DNA from: an uncultured Clostridia bacterium
GTDB lineage: Bacteria > Bacillota > Clostridia > Christensenellales > UBA3700
DNA length: 64,000 bases
Reading direction: 5' to 3'
Assembly (NCBI GenBank): GCA_937880755.1
Contig: CALGRX010000023.1
Span: forward strand, 8,580-72,579
Shown here one piece after another: positions 51,593 to 61,573 of this stretch. The position numbers and the translations under genes are program-made. The notes beneath the pieces were generated by a model. The model did not search any database. It was not told the origin of the DNA and worked only from the letters and a program-made list of their open reading frames with translations. Within the stretch, counting starts at the first letter, position 1, and each line of letters starts with the position of its first letter.

Positions 51593-53257
51593 ATGACACT
51601 TAGAAGCAGATATTTGACCGAGGGTGCGGAGACCGCGCCTCAACGTTCGTTGTTATATGCGTGCGGTTTTACTAAAGAAGAACTCGAAAGGCCGCTTATC
51701 GGTATCGTTTCGGCTCACAGCGACATCGTTCCGGGACATATCAACCTCGACAAGATTACCGAGGCTGTCAAGGCGGGCGTAAGACTTGCGGGAGGTACGC
51801 CTATTATGGTGCCTTCAATCGGCGTATGCGACGGCATCGCAATGGGACACATAGGCATGAAGTATAGCCTTGCTTCGAGAGAACTCATTGCCGACAGCGT
51901 TGAGACGATGACTATGGCTCATTGCTTCGACGGACTCGTGCTCGTGCCTAACTGCGACAAGATCGTTCCGGGTATGGTTATGGCTGCGGTGAGAATGAAT
52001 ATTCCTGCGGTAGTAGTGAGCGGAGGACCTATGATGGCGGGGCTCGTAAATGGTTGCGAAGTATCGCTGTCCAAGATGTTCGAGGCGGTAGGCGCGCGCA
52101 AAGCCGGCATCATCGACGACAAAGAACTCCTTGACTTCGAGCAAAACTGCTGTCCTACTTGCGGCTCTTGTAGCGGTATGTACACCGCCAATTCTATGAA
52201 CTGCCTATGTGAGGCGATAGGTATCGCGCTCCCGGGCAACGGAACTATACCTGCCGTATCCAGCGCAAGAATAGCGCTTGCCAAGCACGCGGGTATGGCA
52301 ATTATGAACCTCGTCAACAAGGATATTAAGGCAAGGGATATTATCAACGAAAAGTCTATCCGCAACGCACTTGCTTGCGACATGGCTTTGGGTTGTTCTA
52401 GCAACAGCGTGTTGCACCTTTTGGCTATTGCCAACGAGGCAGGCTATCCGCTTGACCTTCACGTTATCAACGAAATCAGCGCCAAAACGCCTAACCTTTG
52501 TCATCTTGCACCTGCGGGACCTACCCATATGCAAGACCTCAATCAGGCGGGCGGTGTGCAAGCCGTACTCAGCGAACTCAAGCGTGGCGGTTATATAGAT
52601 TGCAGCGCAATCACTTCTACGGGCAAGACTTTGGGCGAAAACCTCGAGGGAATAGAGCTCAAAGAGTATAGCACTATCAAGTCGATTGACAATCCGTATT
52701 CTGCCAACGGCGGTATCGCAATTCTTTGGGGCAATATTGCCAAAAACGGTTGCGTAGTCAAGAGAAGTGCGGTCGCTACCGAGATGCTCAAGCATAGCGG
52801 TCCTGCTCGCGTATTCGACAGCGAGGACGACGCTATCCAAGCCATCTACGGCGGTCAGATAATTGCCGGTGACGTGGTAGTCATCAGATACGAAGGACCT
52901 AAGGGCGGACCGGGTATGAGAGAAATGCTCAATCCTACCTCCGCGCTTGCGGGTATGAAACTCGACAAGTGCGTAGCGCTTATCACCGACGGTAGATTTA
53001 GTGGCGCAAGCCGTGGCGCGTCTATCGGTCACGTTGCTCCCGAGGCGGCTATGGGCGGAGAGATAGGACTCGTGCAAGAAGGCGATATCATCACTATCGA
53101 CATTCCTAACGGAAGCGTCAACGTAGCCGTAAGCGACGAAGAAATGGAGCAAAGACGAGCAAAACAAGTTATGCCTGAGCCAAAAATCAAGACGGGTTGG
53201 CTGGCAAGATATTCAAGAATGGTTACAAGTGCCGACAAAGGCGCAGTGCTCAAATAA
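51593..53257 (+). CDS. ilvD: Dihydroxy-acid dehydratase
   Basis: Iron-sulfur dehydratase, the third shared step of branched-chain synthesis. The 554 aa contain the cluster cysteines in [12 protein letters not shown] and [20 protein letters not shown], and [12 protein letters not shown] plus [11 protein letters not shown] in the C-terminal half. The ATG at 51593 follows AAAGGAG; the frame is open further upstream, but without a ribosome binding site. The 143-base gap after ilvC carries two hairpins and may be a processing or attenuation site. Confidence 0.96.
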   Translation: MTLRSRYLTEGAETAPQRSLLYACGFTKEELERPLIGIVSAHSDIVPGHINLDKITEAVKAGVRLAGGTPIMVPSIGVCDGIAMGHIGMKYSLASRELIADSVETMTMAHCFDGLVLVPNCDKIVPGMVMAAVRMNIPAVVVSGGPMMAGLVNGCEVSLSKMFEAVGARKAGIIDDKELLDFEQNCCPTCGSCSGMYTANSMNCLCEAIGIALPGNGTIPAVSSARIALAKHAGMAIMNLVNKDIKARDIINEKSIRNALACDMALGCSSNSVLHLLAIANEAGYPLDLHVINEISAKTPNLCHLAPAGPTHMQDLNQAGGVQAVLSELKRGGYIDCSAITSTGKTLGENLEGIELKEYSTIKSIDNPYSANGGIAILWGNIAKNGCVVKRSAVATEMLKHSGPARVFDSEDDAIQAIYGGQIIAGDVVVIRYEGPKGGPGMREMLNPTSALAGMKLDKCVALITDGRFSGASRGASIGHVAPEAAMGGEIGLVQEGDIITIDIPNGSVNVAVSDEEMEQRRAKQVMPEPKIKTGWLARYSRMVTSADKGAVLK

Positions 53258-53264
53258 GGAAAAT

Positions 53265-54458
53265 ATGCTGACTTTAGACAAAGTTTATCACGCCTCTTAC
53301 GTACTCAAAGAGGTCATCAGAAACACCGACGCAATCTCCGCTCCTAAGATTAGGAGTGGTTGCAACCTCTATCTCAAGACCGAGAACCTTCAAGTTACGG
53401 GCTCGTTCAAAGTGAGGGGAGCATACTACAAAATCTCGCAACTCAGCGAAGAAGAAAAGAAGCGTGGCGTTATCGCGTGTAGCGCAGGTAACCACGCTCA
53501 AGGCGTTGCGCTTGCCGCCACCAAGAGCGGTATCAGTTCTTTGATATGTTTGCCAGACGGCGCGCCTATATCCAAGGTTGAGGCTACCAAGAGCTACGGC
53601 GCTCAAGTTTGCCTCGTCAAGGGAGTTTACGACGACGCCTACAATAGGGCTTTGCAACTCAAAGAAGAGTGTGGATATACATTTATTCACCCATTCAACG
53701 ACCCCGACGTCATCGCAGGTCAAGGCACGATAGGACTCGAGATACTCGACCAAATCAAAGACCTTGACGCGGTAGTAGTGCCTATCGGTGGCGGTGGACT
53801 AATATCGGGCGTAGCCTTTGCAATCAAGTCGCTCCGTCCCGACATCAAGGTGTACGGCGTTCAAGCGACGGGTGCGCCTAGTATGCTCAATTCGGTGGCT
53901 CACAGCCGTATCGAGAAGCTCGACAGCGTGTCGACCATTGCCGACGGTATAGCAGTCAAGCAACCTGGCGATTTGACCTTTGAACTTTGCCAAAAGTACG
54001 TGGACGAAATCGTCAGCGTCAACGACGATGAGATATCCTCGGCTATACTTGCACTCATCGAACAACACAAGATGATTGCAGAGGGTGCGGGTGCAGTTGC
54101 GGTTGCGGCGGTAATGTTCGACAAAGTGCCCGTACAAGGCAAAAACGTGTGCGCGCTCGTATCGGGTGGTAATATCGACGTGACTATTTTGTCGAGAGTT
54201 ATCAAGAGAGGACTTTTGATGACGGGCAGAAATCACGCTATGTCCATCGAGCTCCCTGACAAACCGGGACAACTTGCACACGTTGCAGCTATCATCAGTT
54301 CTTTGGGCGCCAACGTTATCGGAGTTCATCACGAGCGTTCCAACGAGGGTAGCGACGTCACGGGTTGCTTCTTGAGAGTAGAAATCGAGACGAGGAACTT
54401 CGACCATATCCAACAAATTCGCAATAGACTTACTAGCGAAGGCTTCAAACTATTTTAG
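53265..54458 (+). CDS. ilvA: Threonine ammonia-lyase
   Basis: PLP enzyme converting threonine to 2-oxobutyrate, the first step to isoleucine. The 397 aa show the PLP lysine in VTGSFKVRGAYYKI, SAGNHAQGVALAA and the glycine loop PIGGGGLISGVAFA. The C-terminal ACT-like domain (MSIELPDKPGQLAHVAAIIS) suggests amino-acid feedback. The ATG at 53265, seven bases after the ilvD stop and behind AAGGA, gives the family N-terminus. RidA follows. Confidence 0.94.
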   Translation: MLTLDKVYHASYVLKEVIRNTDAISAPKIRSGCNLYLKTENLQVTGSFKVRGAYYKISQLSEEEKKRGVIACSAGNHAQGVALAATKSGISSLICLPDGAPISKVEATKSYGAQVCLVKGVYDDAYNRALQLKEECGYTFIHPFNDPDVIAGQGTIGLEILDQIKDLDAVVVPIGGGGLISGVAFAIKSLRPDIKVYGVQATGAPSMLNSVAHSRIEKLDSVSTIADGIAVKQPGDLTFELCQKYVDEIVSVNDDEISSAILALIEQHKMIAEGAGAVAVAAVMFDKVPVQGKNVCALVSGGNIDVTILSRVIKRGLLMTGRNHAMSIELPDKPGQLAHVAAIISSLGANVIGVHHERSNEGSDVTGCFLRVEIETRNFDHIQQIRNRLTSEGFKLF

Positions 54459-54478
54459 TTGAAATTATAGGAGGAATT

Positions 54479-54853
54479 ATGCAAATTATATCAACCGACA
54501 ACGCGCCAAAGGCGATAGGACCATATTCGCAAGCTATAGTAGTGGACGGCATCGTCTACACTTCGGGACAAATTGCTATCAACCCCGCCACCAACACGGT
54601 AGAGGCTACGACGATAGAGGAGCAAACTCATCAAGTATGCAAAAACCTCACCGCAGTGCTCGAAGCAAGCGGTAGCGGTATGGACAAGGTAGTCAAGACG
54701 GTATGTTTCCTTGCCGATATGGGCGATTTTGCAACTTTCAACGAGATTTACGCTCAATATTTCATATCTCGTCCCGCGCGCTCTTGCGTGGCTGTCAAGA
54801 CCTTGCCAAAGAACGTTTTGGTAGAGATTGACTGCATAGCCAAGACCAAATAA
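54479..54853 (+). CDS. ridA: 2-iminobutanoate/2-iminopropanoate deaminase RidA
   Basis: Hydrolyses the reactive enamine/imine products released by PLP enzymes such as threonine ammonia-lyase. The 124 aa have the typical N-terminus ISTDNAPKAIGPYSQAIVVD, the GQIAINP strand, the catalytic Arg in SRPARSCVAVKTLPKNVLVE and the closing Glu-Ile-Asp. AGGAGG lies before the ATG at 54479, 20 bases after ilvA, so the partner enzyme is encoded with its source of damage. Confidence 0.96.
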   Translation: MQIISTDNAPKAIGPYSQAIVVDGIVYTSGQIAINPATNTVEATTIEEQTHQVCKNLTAVLEASGSGMDKVVKTVCFLADMGDFATFNEIYAQYFISRPARSCVAVKTLPKNVLVEIDCIAKTK

Positions 54854-55005
54854 ATTGCAAGTCGACGGTTCAAAGACAAAGAGCCTCGCTCCGTCAAGTA
54901 ATCGTGAACGTTTGCTTGCCTACGTGGACGTATCGCAACTTCTTTGATACGATCAATCACGATAGGACGATAGCGAAATATAGGTAATTGAAAATTAGTA
55001 CAAAC

Positions 55006-55037
55006 AAAAAGCGAGAAGAGTTTTCTTCTCGCTTTTT
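55006..55037. terminator. Bidirectional terminator between ridA and the MMPL gene
   Basis: AAAAAGCGAGAAG/CTTCTCGCTTTTT stem, T-run on both strands. The stretch 54854-55005 shows no gene. Confidence 0.9.
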
Positions 55038-55061
55038 GCATTAGATTATTGCAATTTAATC

Positions 55062-57695
55062 TTATTCTTCGGGCTTTTCCTCGACCTCTACGGTAACTTC
55101 ATTTTCTACGTCTTGCTCGTTGCTTGTCTCGTTTTTTGCGTCGTTTTGCTCGCCCTCGGTCTTGACAGGTTGAGTTTCTACCTCGTCAGGGTCGGCAACG
55201 CCGACGATAGGAGCGAGTTCCGCCTCTCCTTGAGCTACCACGGCTACGGGTTTTTCAAAAATCACTTGCGTGCTTAGTCCTTCTTCGGGATCGCCCTTGC
55301 CACGCTTGATAGATATGGCTCGGGTTGCCTTGGCTCTGATATACAGTAGTGCAGGTAAGAAGGTGAATACGAGTATAAGGCTCATAAATGCTCCGCGTGC
55401 GATTAGCTCGGTGATTTGACCGACAATCATATTAGAAGTAATCAATCTTACCGATATACAAGCGGCTATTAGGATTGCGCCCGACGTCAGCACGCTAGGA
55501 GCGGCGCGGTATATGGCGTTTTTGATTGCCGTTACCGATTCCACGCCCTTAGACTTTTCGTCGTTGAATTTGCTCGTCATCAATATTGCGTAGTCAACCG
55601 TTGCGCCCAACTCGATAGCCGTCACTATGAGGTACGCCATAAAGTTGATTTTGGCGTTGGTAAAGTACACCAGCGACAAGTTGATAAATATACCCGTCTC
55701 GATAACCAACAACAGTAGTATCGACAGTAGAGGTTTTCGGAAGGTCACTAGCAGTATTATCAATATGATAGCGGCGGAGAGTAGAGATACCAACGCAAAG
55801 TCTTGCGGTGTGACGAGGCTGAGCTCGTACGCGCCTTGCGATAGCCCCGTTACGCTGATTTTTTGTCCAAAGACTTCTTGTCCTATTTCCTTAATTCTAT
55901 TGAGCGTCGCATAAGACTCGACGTCCTCGGACACGCCTTCCATATTGATTGTGTACAGCAGATATTTATTCTCTACGTCCTCGTCCTTTATATGGGATAT
56001 AAAGTTGCTGTGCAACAAATTGTATACGGTGTCTTTCATTGCGCTTGCTTCCAAATCGTCGTATAAACTACGGTTGAGAATTGTGCACAGCGAGAAGACT
56101 TCGATGAGTTTATGCTCGTCGTTATTTTCTACGGCAACGCCGTTTTGGTCTAATGCGATATTACCGTTATTGTCAATTTGGTAGCCGATTTTATTTATTT
56201 TGTCGATAAATTCGTATTGCTTGTCGATATCCTCACTGCCCGTATAAGGGGTCATGATTATGAGCATATTATCGTACTTTTTGGCTATTTTTTCAGGGAA
56301 GTTAGGATTAGGGTTTTCCTTGGTCATTGTGATGTAGTTGAGCGGAGCTTTGAGCTGGAAGTAAGCGCAAGGGATAGCCAATGCAAGGCAAAGAACCGTC
56401 ACTACTACCACAACCCACTTTTTGGTGACAACCTTGGCAACGGGCTTGAGTCTAACTTCAACTTTCCACTTGTGAGTGGTCTTTTTGACTAATTTGTCAA
56501 ATATCAAGATAAGTATAGGTTGGATAAAGATTACTGCAAGCAAGGACAAGATAACGCCCTTAGCGAGTACGAAGCCGAGGTCGTATCCCATCTTATATTT
56601 CATAAAGAATAGCGCCACGAAACCGCCCACCGTAGTGAGTGCGGAGGAGGAGATTGCGGCAATGGTCTTAGGCAGAGCCTTGATGATAGCCTCTTTCGGA
56701 GTCATACAATGCTCTAATTCTTCATAATACGTGTGCATTAGGAAGATAGAATAGTCCATAGCAATCGCAAGTTGCAAGATGGTTGAGCACGAAGACGTTA
56801 TGCTACTTATCGTGCCTAGCGGATTGCCGGCTAAAGGACCGCCCGCAATAACGTTGCTACCCATGTTTAGTAGCAAAGAGATGCCAAGCGTAGCCAAGAA
56901 AATGAGTGGCTCGAAATAGCTCTTGGTTGTGATAAGGAGAATAACCAACACCACCAAAACAACCACGGCAAAGAACTTAGGCATATCGCCTACCGAGGAC
57001 TCAACCAACTTTTTGGCATTGGTAGAAGTACCGCCGAAATAATATATATCTTCGGCTTTGGTTGTGCTAAATTCTTGAGGAATAACCAGCGAGCCGTCGT
57101 CGATATTGGATTGCAATTTGGACTTGACGATATCTTCGATAGCACTCAAAGAATTGATAGTTCTTTGGTCGGAGCCTGCGTATTTGAAATAGAAAGAAAC
57201 TATGTAGGTGGTATACTTTTCGCCCGTGTAGTCGTCGTCTACGATATTGCCGTCCTTGTCCGTCACTTTGACGAATTTTGACTTGACGAGCGCAAGTGCT
57301 TGTTCAACGTCGGCAGGGTCACCGCCTACAAGATTCGAGTCTAACATATCGAGTTTGTCAAAAGTACCGATCCACACGGTTTTGGAGATAGCAGACTTGA
57401 GGGTAGCCGACTCACCGTCGATAATTACGTTAGAATTAGTTATCGCGTCAACAATCTTTTTTACTTGATTTTGGTTGGCAAAGGAGATAGAAACCGAGCA
57501 GTCGCCAATGATATTAAATTCGCTCTCCAATAATTTTTTTGCGATAATGGTCTCGGTGTCTTTGTCGAGATAGGAGATAACGTCACCTTCCTTTTCCACC
57601 ATCAGCATCCCAACGACTGACAGCGCGAGGAGCAACACTACCACGCATATTATCACGATTTTGTGATTCGTAATCCAAGTTGCAAGTTTGGTCAT
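55062..57695 (-). CDS. MMPL/RND-superfamily membrane transporter
   Basis: 877 aa on the minus strand. Two six-helix bundles, each preceded by a large outer loop, match the MMPL/hydrophobe-amphiphile exporter fold. The sterol-sensing-like block is visible around ITSSCSTILQLAIAMDYSIF (Asp-Tyr pair on helix 4) and again as ATVDYAILMTSKFNDE. A Glu/Val-rich C-terminal tail of about 80 residues (EVTVEVEEKPEE) is cytoplasmic. Substrates in this family are lipids or drugs; here unknown. ATG at 57695 behind TAGGAGA; a TTG one codon upstream is less likely. Confidence 0.9.
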   Translation of the reverse strand: MTKLATWITNHKIVIICVVVLLLALSVVGMLMVEKEGDVISYLDKDTETIIAKKLLESEFNIIGDCSVSISFANQNQVKKIVDAITNSNVIIDGESATLKSAISKTVWIGTFDKLDMLDSNLVGGDPADVEQALALVKSKFVKVTDKDGNIVDDDYTGEKYTTYIVSFYFKYAGSDQRTINSLSAIEDIVKSKLQSNIDDGSLVIPQEFSTTKAEDIYYFGGTSTNAKKLVESSVGDMPKFFAVVVLVVLVILLITTKSYFEPLIFLATLGISLLLNMGSNVIAGGPLAGNPLGTISSITSSCSTILQLAIAMDYSIFLMHTYYEELEHCMTPKEAIIKALPKTIAAISSSALTTVGGFVALFFMKYKMGYDLGFVLAKGVILSLLAVIFIQPILILIFDKLVKKTTHKWKVEVRLKPVAKVVTKKWVVVVVTVLCLALAIPCAYFQLKAPLNYITMTKENPNPNFPEKIAKKYDNMLIIMTPYTGSEDIDKQYEFIDKINKIGYQIDNNGNIALDQNGVAVENNDEHKLIEVFSLCTILNRSLYDDLEASAMKDTVYNLLHSNFISHIKDEDVENKYLLYTINMEGVSEDVESYATLNRIKEIGQEVFGQKISVTGLSQGAYELSLVTPQDFALVSLLSAAIILIILLVTFRKPLLSILLLLVIETGIFINLSLVYFTNAKINFMAYLIVTAIELGATVDYAILMTSKFNDEKSKGVESVTAIKNAIYRAAPSVLTSGAILIAACISVRLITSNMIVGQITELIARGAFMSLILVFTFLPALLYIRAKATRAISIKRGKGDPEEGLSTQVIFEKPVAVVAQGEAELAPIVGVADPDEVETQPVKTEGEQNDAKNETSNEQDVENEVTVEVEEKPEE

Positions 57696-57729
57696 CAATC
57701 TTCTCCTATATGTAAATTATTCAACAATA

Positions 57730-57758
57730 ATAATATCAAATTTATTTCAAATAATCAA
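57730..57758 (-). promoter_or_regulatory. Promoter of the MMPL gene
   Basis: Minus strand TTGATT (57758-57753), 17-base spacer, TATTAT (57735-57730). The rest of 57759-57920 is AT-rich, with nothing else visible. Confidence 0.6.
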
Positions 57759-57923
57759 CACATTATAGGCATTGCAACCAAAATATTACGTAAATAAAAT
57801 ATTTACAATATTTTTAGCCAAGTGCCGAGCTTATAAAACACGCTCGAAACACCACGTTTTAGCCAATAAGTGCAATTTCACACAAAATTTTGCAGTTATA
57901 ATCCAAAAAAATCAAAAAAATAC

Positions 57924-57952
57924 TTTGCATAGCGTGGCTTAGGTGTTATAAT
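57924..57952 (+). promoter_or_regulatory. Leaderless-type promoter of the TIM-barrel gene
   Basis: TTTGCA at 57924-57929, 17-base spacer, TATAAT at 57947-57952, then GCTAAT and ATG at 57959. No ribosome binding site is possible between them. Confidence 0.75.
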
Positions 57953-57958
57953 GCTAAT

Positions 57959-58774
57959 ATGCGTATCGGAATATCAACGGCATCATATTTTCCTAATCTC
58001 TACACCGAGCAGGCAATCGGCGAGATAGCCGAGTCGGGTTGTGGTGTATGCGAGGTTTTTTTGGCTTCGCATTACGAGTATAGGGGCGAGTTCGGCGAGG
58101 TTTTGCAGGATAGTCTAGCTAAGGCGCGTAAGGTTCACGCTTTGGAGGTACATTCTATACATACGCTTACCAACCAATTCGAGCCCGACCTTTTCAATAG
58201 GGGAGATAGAGCCAGAGCCGACGCCTTCGACGCTTTCAACAAGGCGTGCAAAGTAGGACAGATGATAGGCGCTAAGCACTACACGTTCCACGGACCTACG
58301 CTTCTCAAGAGGGCGGTCAAATACACTTTTGACTATCCTCGTCTAGCCACCACAGTCAACCGACTTGTAGAGATTGCGGCAAGCTACGGACTTAGATTTT
58401 GTTACGAAAACGTACATTGGACGTACTGTTCCACGCCGACGTACTTTGACAATATCAAGAGGCTTTGTCCCGACTTGGGCGCGGTACTTGATATCAAACA
58501 AGCCATGCAGTCGGGCATAGATTGGCGTGAGTTTCTCAAGGTGCAAAAGGATAGATTATGCACCGTCCACGTGTGCGACTACGACGAGTCGGGCTTGGCT
58601 ATCCCGGGTAGAGGAAGTTTTGACTTCGTCGAGTTTTTCGCAAGGCTTATGGATGCGGGCTACGACGGACCTTGCCTTATGGAAGTGTATGACAAAAATT
58701 ACGACGATATAGCTCAGCTTAAGGAGAGTTACTTATACCTTTGCGACTGCTTGGATAGAGCGCAAAGCAAATAA
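57959..58774 (+). CDS. Sugar phosphate isomerase/epimerase-like TIM-barrel protein
   Basis: 271 aa, AP-endonuclease family 2 TIM barrel. Metal-ligand-like strands are seen: VHALEVHSIHTLTNQF, YTFHGPTLLKRAVKY, LRFCYENVHWTYC, LGAVLDIKQAMQSG, CTVHVCDYDESG and CLMEVYDKNYDD. These fit an isomerase or epimerase of a sugar or inositol more than an endonuclease, but the substrate is open. The ATG is six bases after the -10, so the mRNA should be leaderless. Monocistronic; pgi follows 81 bases later with its own ribosome binding site. Confidence 0.83.
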   Translation: MRIGISTASYFPNLYTEQAIGEIAESGCGVCEVFLASHYEYRGEFGEVLQDSLAKARKVHALEVHSIHTLTNQFEPDLFNRGDRARADAFDAFNKACKVGQMIGAKHYTFHGPTLLKRAVKYTFDYPRLATTVNRLVEIAASYGLRFCYENVHWTYCSTPTYFDNIKRLCPDLGAVLDIKQAMQSGIDWREFLKVQKDRLCTVHVCDYDESGLAIPGRGSFDFVEFFARLMDAGYDGPCLMEVYDKNYDDIAQLKESYLYLCDCLDRAQSK

Positions 58775-58855
58775 GCTAACCAATCGTTCTATAGCGTCGC
58801 TTTGTCAGGCGTTTGATAATCAAATTAAACAAAAATAATACCTCGGAGGGTACAA

Positions 58856-60268
58856 ATGAGATATAACAAAAAAGAAATGAAAATCAGATTGGATTACAAC
58901 AATATGATGAGCACCGCCGTAGCAGACGGCTTTACCGACAAGGATTTTTCCTCTCGTATTGGCGAAATCACCAACGCTTTCGAAGCAGTCAAAGCGGGCA
59001 GAGGCAAGAATATGATGGGTTGGACGGATTTGCCTTACAACCAAACCGAAGTTATCGAAGATATACTTGCCACTGCCAAGTACGTTCGCAAAAACTTCGA
59101 ATATTTCGTAGTTTTGGGTATCGGTGGCAGCGCGCTCGGTCCAATCGCGGCTTTCCAAGCAATTTGCCACTTGCACTACAACGACTTGCCAAAGCGCAAG
59201 AGAAAAGGACCTAAATTCTACGTAGAGGATAACGTAGATCCTGAGAGAATGACGGCGCTTCTCGACGTCATCGACGTAGAGAAGACTATGTTCAACGTCA
59301 TCACCAAGAGCGGATCTACTTCAGAGACCATGACTCAATACCTAATCATCAACGATATCCTTACTTCTAAGCTTGGCGACAAGGCCAAAGACCATATCAT
59401 CGCCACCACTTCCAGAGCAACGGGCAATCTCATCAAAATCGCTCAAAAAGAGGGCTACAAGACCTTCTATATCCCTGACGGTGTAGGCGGAAGATTTAGC
59501 GAACTTTGCCCTGTAGGACTTTTCCCTGCAGCCGTCAACGGCATCGATATCAAGTCGCTCGTAAACGGCGCTAAGTATATGGACGAACAATGCCAAAGCT
59601 CCAACGTCAAGAAGAATCCTGCGCTCATGGCGGGTACTTTGCAATATATGGCTATGCAAAAGGGCAAAAATATCTCCGTAATGATGCCTTACGCAGACGG
59701 ACTCAAATATATCGCCGATTGGTATTGTCAACTTTGGGGCGAGAGCCTTGGTAAGAACAAGAACCTCGACGGCAGCGCTTGCAACAAGGGACAAACCCCT
59801 GTCAAGGCTTTGGGTGTAACCGACCAACACTCTCAAGTGCAACTCTATGCCGAAGGTCCTTTCGACAAGGTTATCACCTTTATCGGCGTGGACGAGTACC
59901 GCAGTGAGGTCAAGATTGCCGACGGTTGCGAAGAATTCCCTAACGTCAACTTCCTCTGCGGACATACTATGAACGAACTCATTCAAGCAGAGCGCAAGGC
60001 TACCGAGTACGCAATCACCAAGGCGGGCAAGATGAATCACACCATTATGCTCCCTCAGCTCAACGAGTTTACCTTGGGACAACTTCTCATGTTCTTCATG
60101 CTCAAGACGGCTTACACCGGCGCTTTGCTCGGCATCGACACCTTCAACCAACCGGGCGTAGAAGAGGGCAAAAACGCAACCTACGCGCTCCTCGGTAGAC
60201 CGGGCTACGACGAGAAGAGAGCAGAGCTGGCTAATGCGCCTCAGAAGCAAAATAAGTATATTATCTAA
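58856..60268 (+). CDS. pgi: Glucose-6-phosphate isomerase
   Basis: Interconverts glucose-6-phosphate and fructose-6-phosphate in glycolysis. The 470 aa belong to the shorter Firmicutes type. Motifs: FVVLGIGGSALGPIAAFQAI, ITKSGSTSETMTQYL (phosphate site), PDGVGGRFSELCPVGLFPA, and the catalytic segment NQPGVEEGKNATY near the C-terminus. CGGAGG lies before the ATG at 58856. A terminator follows. Confidence 0.96.
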   Translation: MRYNKKEMKIRLDYNNMMSTAVADGFTDKDFSSRIGEITNAFEAVKAGRGKNMMGWTDLPYNQTEVIEDILATAKYVRKNFEYFVVLGIGGSALGPIAAFQAICHLHYNDLPKRKRKGPKFYVEDNVDPERMTALLDVIDVEKTMFNVITKSGSTSETMTQYLIINDILTSKLGDKAKDHIIATTSRATGNLIKIAQKEGYKTFYIPDGVGGRFSELCPVGLFPAAVNGIDIKSLVNGAKYMDEQCQSSNVKKNPALMAGTLQYMAMQKGKNISVMMPYADGLKYIADWYCQLWGESLGKNKNLDGSACNKGQTPVKALGVTDQHSQVQLYAEGPFDKVITFIGVDEYRSEVKIADGCEEFPNVNFLCGHTMNELIQAERKATEYAITKAGKMNHTIMLPQLNEFTLGQLLMFFMLKTAYTGALLGIDTFNQPGVEEGKNATYALLGRPGYDEKRAELANAPQKQNKYII

Positions 60269-60289
60269 TAGATACCACACGACATATAA

Positions 60290-60319
60290 AAGAAGCGGTC
60301 GCAAGCCGCTTCTTTTATA
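60290..60319 (+). terminator. Terminator of pgi
   Basis: AAAAGAAGCGG/CCGCTTCTTTT stem with a seven-base loop; the right arm supplies the T-run. Confidence 0.85.
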
Positions 60320-60385
60320 TGCATTTATTCCAAATGAAGATATTGTAGAGTTTTTTTCTAATCAACGATTTAACAAAAATTATGC

Positions 60386-60414
60386 TTGATATTGTTCGAG
60401 TTTTAGAATATAAT
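60386..60414 (+). promoter_or_regulatory. Promoter of the restriction-modification genes
   Basis: TTGATA at 60386-60391, 17-base spacer, TATAAT at 60409-60414; GAGG lies before the ATG at 60446. Confidence 0.78.
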
Positions 60415-60445
60415 TAAGTCAAGATAGACGATACGAGGTAATGAT

Positions 60446-61513
60446 ATGCTAAGTTTTATCTCTGCAAAGGAAGCCGCTGAAAAATGGAATATTTCACAAA
60501 GGCGCGTTTCCGTATTGTGCAGCGAAAATAGAATAAGCGGTGCAATGATGGTTGGCAATATATGGATTATTCCGTCAACTGCCGAAAAACCTATAGATAA
60601 ACGCAGCGTTAGGTATGAAAAACAAAAAGCCTTAACTCTCAAACCGTTTGTTAAATGGGTTGGGGGAAAAGGTCAACTAGTGGGCGAAATAGAAAAGTTG
60701 TTGCCTACAGACGGCGAAAGAGTTTTGACTAAATACGCCGAGCCTATGGTGGGTGGTGGTGCGTTGTTTTTTAGCATTCTATCCAAGTACGATTTTGAAG
60801 AGCTTTATATCAGCGATACCAACGCCGAACTAATCAATGCGTATCAAGTAATCAAAAACGACGTTGACAATCTGATTGCTAAACTTGGCGAGATGCAAAT
60901 GTTGTTTTTGCCGATGGACGACAATGGAAGAAAATACTTTTATTATACCGTCCGCGACAAGTTTAACGACACGGCTTTGAAAGAAGAAACGGCAACGGAC
61001 AAAGCGGCGCAATTTATTTTCTTAAATAAAACTTGCTTCAACGGTCTATATCGTGTAAATAAAAAAGGACAATTCAACGTGCCTATGGGAGCATACAAAA
61101 ATCCGACTATTTGCGATGAAGAAAATTTGTGCAATATTAGCAAAGCCTTGCAAAACGTTACGATTGTATGCGGTGATTATTCGCTGGCTAAGTCGTTTAT
61201 TGACAACAATACCTTCGTCTATATAGATCCGCCGTATCGCCCTATATCCGAAACTTCGGGCTTCACGGCATACAATACAGACGTTTTTGACGACAACGAG
61301 CAAATTAGGCTTGCCGAGTTCGTCGACGAAATTAACCTTTCGGGCGCAAAAATCGTGCTTAGCAATTCCGACCCAAAAAACGTCAACGAAGATGATAACT
61401 TCTTTGATGATTTGTACAAAAACTATACAATCAAACGTGTAGAAGCAAGCCGAGCAATCAACAGCAACGGCGATAAACGTGGAAAAATAAACGAATTGCT
61501 TATTTGCAATTAA
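60446..61513 (+). CDS. D12-class DNA adenine methyltransferase with N-terminal HTH
   Basis: 355 aa. Residues 1-60 look like a small winged or MerR-like DNA-binding segment (SAKEAAEKWNISQRRVSVLC). The rest is a Dam/DpnM-type N6-adenine methyltransferase: motif X/I LKPFVKWVGGKGQLVGEI, FLNKTCFNGLYRVNKKGQFN, and catalytic DPPY in FVYIDPPYRPISETSGFTAY. Enzymes of this class typically protect GATC or related sites. The N-terminal HTH is an addition not found in DpnM and might give self-regulation. GAGG precedes the ATG; the endonuclease gene follows 60 bases later. Confidence 0.88.
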   Translation: MLSFISAKEAAEKWNISQRRVSVLCSENRISGAMMVGNIWIIPSTAEKPIDKRSVRYEKQKALTLKPFVKWVGGKGQLVGEIEKLLPTDGERVLTKYAEPMVGGGALFFSILSKYDFEELYISDTNAELINAYQVIKNDVDNLIAKLGEMQMLFLPMDDNGRKYFYYTVRDKFNDTALKEETATDKAAQFIFLNKTCFNGLYRVNKKGQFNVPMGAYKNPTICDEENLCNISKALQNVTIVCGDYSLAKSFIDNNTFVYIDPPYRPISETSGFTAYNTDVFDDNEQIRLAEFVDEINLSGAKIVLSNSDPKNVNEDDNFFDDLYKNYTIKRVEASRAINSNGDKRGKINELLICN

Positions 61514-61573
61514 GGAAAAGATAAATAATTTTTTTATGTAAGCATACGAAAAATAATTAAGGAGTTTGGACAA

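Noticed and set aside
52205..53167. A 320-codon open frame on the minus strand opposite ilvD
   Set aside because: Shadow of ilvD; no ribosome site and no family features.
59342..60304. A 320-codon open frame on the minus strand opposite pgi
   Set aside because: Antisense to a full pgi gene with conserved motifs; composition is that of a shadow frame.
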